From: Paenibacillus sabuli
GTDB lineage: Bacteria; Bacillota; Bacilli; Paenibacillales; Paenibacillaceae
DNA length: 64,000 nucleotides
Reading direction: 5' to 3'
NCBI RefSeq assembly: GCF_014705605.1
Contig: NZ_JACXIZ010000028.1
Location: forward strand, 84,370-148,369
Made by a program: the position numbers and the translations under genes
The notes under the pieces: generated by a model
Told to the model about the DNA's origin: nothing
What the model saw: only the letters and a program-made list of their open reading frames with translations
Databases searched by the model: none
In this document: positions 62,288-64,000 of the stretch, one piece after another
Layout of the letters: each line of letters opens with the position of its first letter
Numbering within the stretch: the stretch's first letter is position 1

Positions 62288-62674
62288 CTATACGGTACCT
62301 TTTTCCGAAGAGGATGGCGTTGACTTATGCTCGGGATCGTCCGGCGTGGCTGCCGCTTCGTCCAGAGGCTCCTCTGCGTAGGGCGGCGCATCTTGCTCGG
62401 GCGTATGCGTATCTCCGAGAGAAGCTTGGCTGTGCTCGGCCACTTGTTTTTTCAGGCTGCGAATCTGGCGCTGCAGGCGGAACTGCCGGATGCTGGCGAA
62501 CAGGAAGACCATCAGTCCGCCAAGTAAGGCGGAGGCCAGAATGACCAGAATTAACGGGGTCTGAGTCTGGGTAAACCAGAAGTTGACCTCGACCGACTCT
62601 ACGTTGATAACCGCAAAAACGGCGGTGATCAAAGCAAAGATCAGGGCCGAGATAATAATCCATTGCGTTCTCAT
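62288..62674 (-). CDS. LapA/DUF1049-domain membrane protein
   Basis: A 128-residue protein with two membrane helices (about 4-24 and 40-63) separated by 'NVESVEVNFWFTQTQTPLIL', the LapA (lipopolysaccharide assembly protein A) domain pattern. A coiled basic segment 'RQFRLQRQIRSLKKQVAEHS' and a hydrophilic acidic tail follow. Gram-positive bacteria have this family without LPS, so the name should not be taken as function. AGAGGG precedes the ATG. A single gene. Confidence 0.87.
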   Translation of the reverse strand: MRTQWIIISALIFALITAVFAVINVESVEVNFWFTQTQTPLILVILASALLGGLMVFLFASIRQFRLQRQIRSLKKQVAEHSQASLGDTHTPEQDAPPYAEEPLDEAAATPDDPEHKSTPSSSEKGTV

Positions 62675-63265
62675 GCGGATCCCTCTCTTCTATATATATA
62701 GTCGTCAAGGACGATGTCCCCCTAAGCCTGCATTATACAAGATTTATTATCAAAAAGCATGTGAAACACCTATTATCATTTATACCCGAGTCCGTGGCAT
62801 CAGAAGCATCGTTGCAGAAGTCCCTTTGGCTGTTCCAGTCGGATCTACATAGGCCTATCAACGCATTTTGTTTGCGCAACCCCCTCATAACGGGCAGTCT
62901 TTGCGTGAGGTCGCGGCGCAGCCGTGAAAACAATCGGGAAAGCCCGCGAGGCTCTCGCCCGGTTCTTTCGACCCTATTGCAAGATATTGCTTGATAGTAC
63001 GCGGCTTTTTGATTGATTTAGAAAAATTTTGAAATCGTTTTCGAACCGACACGAAGTAAAAAAGTACTTCCCTTCACCCTCCAGGTTTTTGCTGCAATGA
63101 CCGGCTAGTCATAAAGGCATATAGGGACGGCCTTAAAGCGCAAATTCAATTATTCGACATAAAATGACACAATTCGATGTTTGTTTGCTTTATAATTATT
63201 CAAAAAGTATAACTAATAGAGATAAAGAATAGTCATTTCGTGAATTTGGATGCGGAGGGATGGAA
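62675..63265. other. Gene-poor gap with three adjacent short hairpins
   Basis: No convincing gene in this gap, which is AT-rich at both ends. Within 62880-62990 is a GC-rich island with three neighbouring hairpins: GCGGC-GCA-GCCGT (62913-62925), CGGG-AAAG-CCCG (62935-62946) and GCGAG-GCT-CTCGC (62946-62958). It could be a small structured RNA or a remnant; no known RNA family recognised. Confidence 0.35.
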
Positions 63266-63649
63266 ATGGAAATGAATTCGTTTGGTCATGCATCAGACAG
63301 TCTCCGATTTCAGCAACACCGCAAACGCCGCGCTTGCCTCATCAGAACCTTCCTGGACCGGTTGTCCGCCGATCCGGCGCTCCGGCCCAGCGATGCACCT
63401 TCACAAGGCCGAAGCTTGGCCGAATGGCTCGAGCTAGCCAAATATCCTGTTCCGCCAGTGCTGCGGATCAATCATGATGCACGTCGCTACAAGGTTACTC
63501 CTTCCCATTTAGAGTCCGGCATCGATGTCTCCGTCTTGCTGACCCTGTTGCTGCGTCAGCAGCGGATCAACCGCACGGCCGACGATTTGATGCGGCATGT
63601 GCTTGAGGGCGGCAGTGTCGCCAGCTTTTTGGATCACGCGCGAACTTAA
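63266..63649 (+). CDS. Hypothetical protein
   Basis: A 127-residue mostly helical protein: a basic N-terminal third ('FQQHRKRRACLIRTFLDRLS'), a middle with 'LAEWLELAKYPVPPVLRINH', and a C-terminal helix pair ('VSVLLTLLLRQQRINRTADD'). No family recognised. GGAGG lies seven bases before the ATG at 63266; ATGs six bases up- or downstream are in frame. Codon use is gene-like. It sits alone in an otherwise gene-poor stretch. Confidence 0.6.
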   Translation: MEMNSFGHASDSLRFQQHRKRRACLIRTFLDRLSADPALRPSDAPSQGRSLAEWLELAKYPVPPVLRINHDARRYKVTPSHLESGIDVSVLLTLLLRQQRINRTADDLMRHVLEGGSVASFLDHART

Positions 63650-63674
63650 GTGGCGTTTGCCGCTTTGCTCGTGG

Positions 63675-63860
63675 TCGCTGCCGCATGTTGTGCTATACGT
63701 CATTGTTGCACGTCGCTGCTGGACGTTGTTGCCATACGTTGTTACCACACGTGAACGTTGCTACTCGCCTTTCTATACATGGCCGCTGCTATACGTGGAC
63801 GTTGCTGACGCTGGTGCTTATAGTCGCTGCTACACGTGAATGTTGCTATTATTCTGGTTT
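63675..63860. repeat. Degenerate tandem repeats with CGTTGCTGCTATACGTG cores
   Basis: After the last gene, a stretch of imperfect repeats alternates CGTTGCT/CGCTGCT with ATACGTGG/ACACGTGAA. Unit length varies from about 16 to 29 bases. Frames through it are poor, so it looks non-coding. The remainder to 64000 shows no complete gene. Confidence 0.55.
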
Positions 63861-64000
63861 TGAATAAGATGGCTGGTGGTAGCACGTCTTCTTCTTCAGG
63901 CTAACCTTGCTAAACATTCCTGTATACGCTAAGCTAGCGGCTTTGAAAAAAACAGGAGTGCCCCGTATGATGGAGGTGTGAAGGGTCAATCGCCCGAATA

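Noticed and set aside
62733..62994. Short frames of 66 and 77 codons on both strands in the gap after the LapA-type gene
   Set aside because: Neither has a ribosome site or gene-like codon use, and they overlap each other.
63955..64000. Start of a gene at the right edge (ATG or GTG near a GGAGG)
   Set aside because: The ATG frame stops after four codons, and a GTG would overlap the ribosome site. Too little sequence to support a call.

Overview
The window looks like chromosome from a GC-rich, endospore-forming Gram-positive of the Paenibacillaceae type (Paenibacillus/Cohnella/Thermobacillus-like). The reasons are strong AGGAGG ribosome sites, frequent GTG/TTG starts, a PdaA-type cortex deacetylase, KinA/KinE-type kinases, a YjcZ-like small sporulation protein, an SLH-domain protein, YtkL, MpsC and YdgGH homologues, and candidate sigma-B promoters. 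By eye GC is near 60 %, with poorer patches around 35.8-38.8 kb, 53.5-54 kb and 62.7-63.3 kb. No rRNA, tRNA, CRISPR array, intact insertion sequence or prophage was recognised.

Layout. 0-6 kb: a cut membrane gene, a double-GNAT acetyltransferase, and a two-gene signalling unit (hybrid kinase with two kinase modules plus a response regulator with a BTAD domain). 6-9.2 kb, minus strand: fumarase and a single-chain fusion of two sugar-ABC permeases. 9.4-13.3 kb: a heterodimeric ABC exporter with a long Ala/Pro linker. 13.3-20 kb: a divergent AraC regulator/PhyH oxygenase pair, a YdjM-like membrane protein, a GGDEF-EAL protein and a DinG/YpvA-like helicase. 20-28.6 kb: GNAT, YceI, adenosine deaminase, YtkL, a histidine kinase preceded by a leaderless mini-ORF and terminator, an MpsC-domain protein, PdaA, a PhyH-HEAT fusion and a YjcZ-like peptide. 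28.6-34.7 kb: an AraC regulator, a MarR-ABC-ABC exporter operon and a small membrane protein. 35-39 kb: a PfpI-family protein, then a lower-GC SNF2 helicase/YqhG-like pair. 39-45.3 kb: MarR plus MMPL (YdgGH type), a GyrI-like protein, a Gfo/Idh/MocA dehydrogenase and a truncated ABC ATPase. 45.3-54.9 kb: dGTPase and sensor kinase (minus), PrsA-like foldase, cardiolipin synthase, a probable sigma-B stress operon and a YegS-type lipid kinase.

The most unusual segment is 55.0-62.1 kb. A two-gene cassette (A then B) occurs twice: A1-B1, a DUF1904 gene on the other strand, then A2-B2. The A proteins have one N-terminal hydrophobic segment, about 30-residue Val/Glu/Thr/Pro repeats, an acidic low-complexity stretch, and a nearly invariant C-terminal tail. 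The B proteins are exported and carry a 33-residue acidic 'LDLG-ADV-AD' repeat: about 2.5 copies plus three SLH modules in B1, and 13 copies with no SLH module in B2. The promoter/leader in front of both A genes and the A-B junction are conserved at DNA level. I read this as an undescribed, duplicated cell-surface (or spore-surface) system; function is not established.

Other notable points are a family of inverted intergenic repeats (near 34.1, 43.0 and 50.7 kb, with a related-looking array at 15.3 kb), a 48-bp palindrome at 53.5 kb, and palindromic operators in front of both MarR operons.
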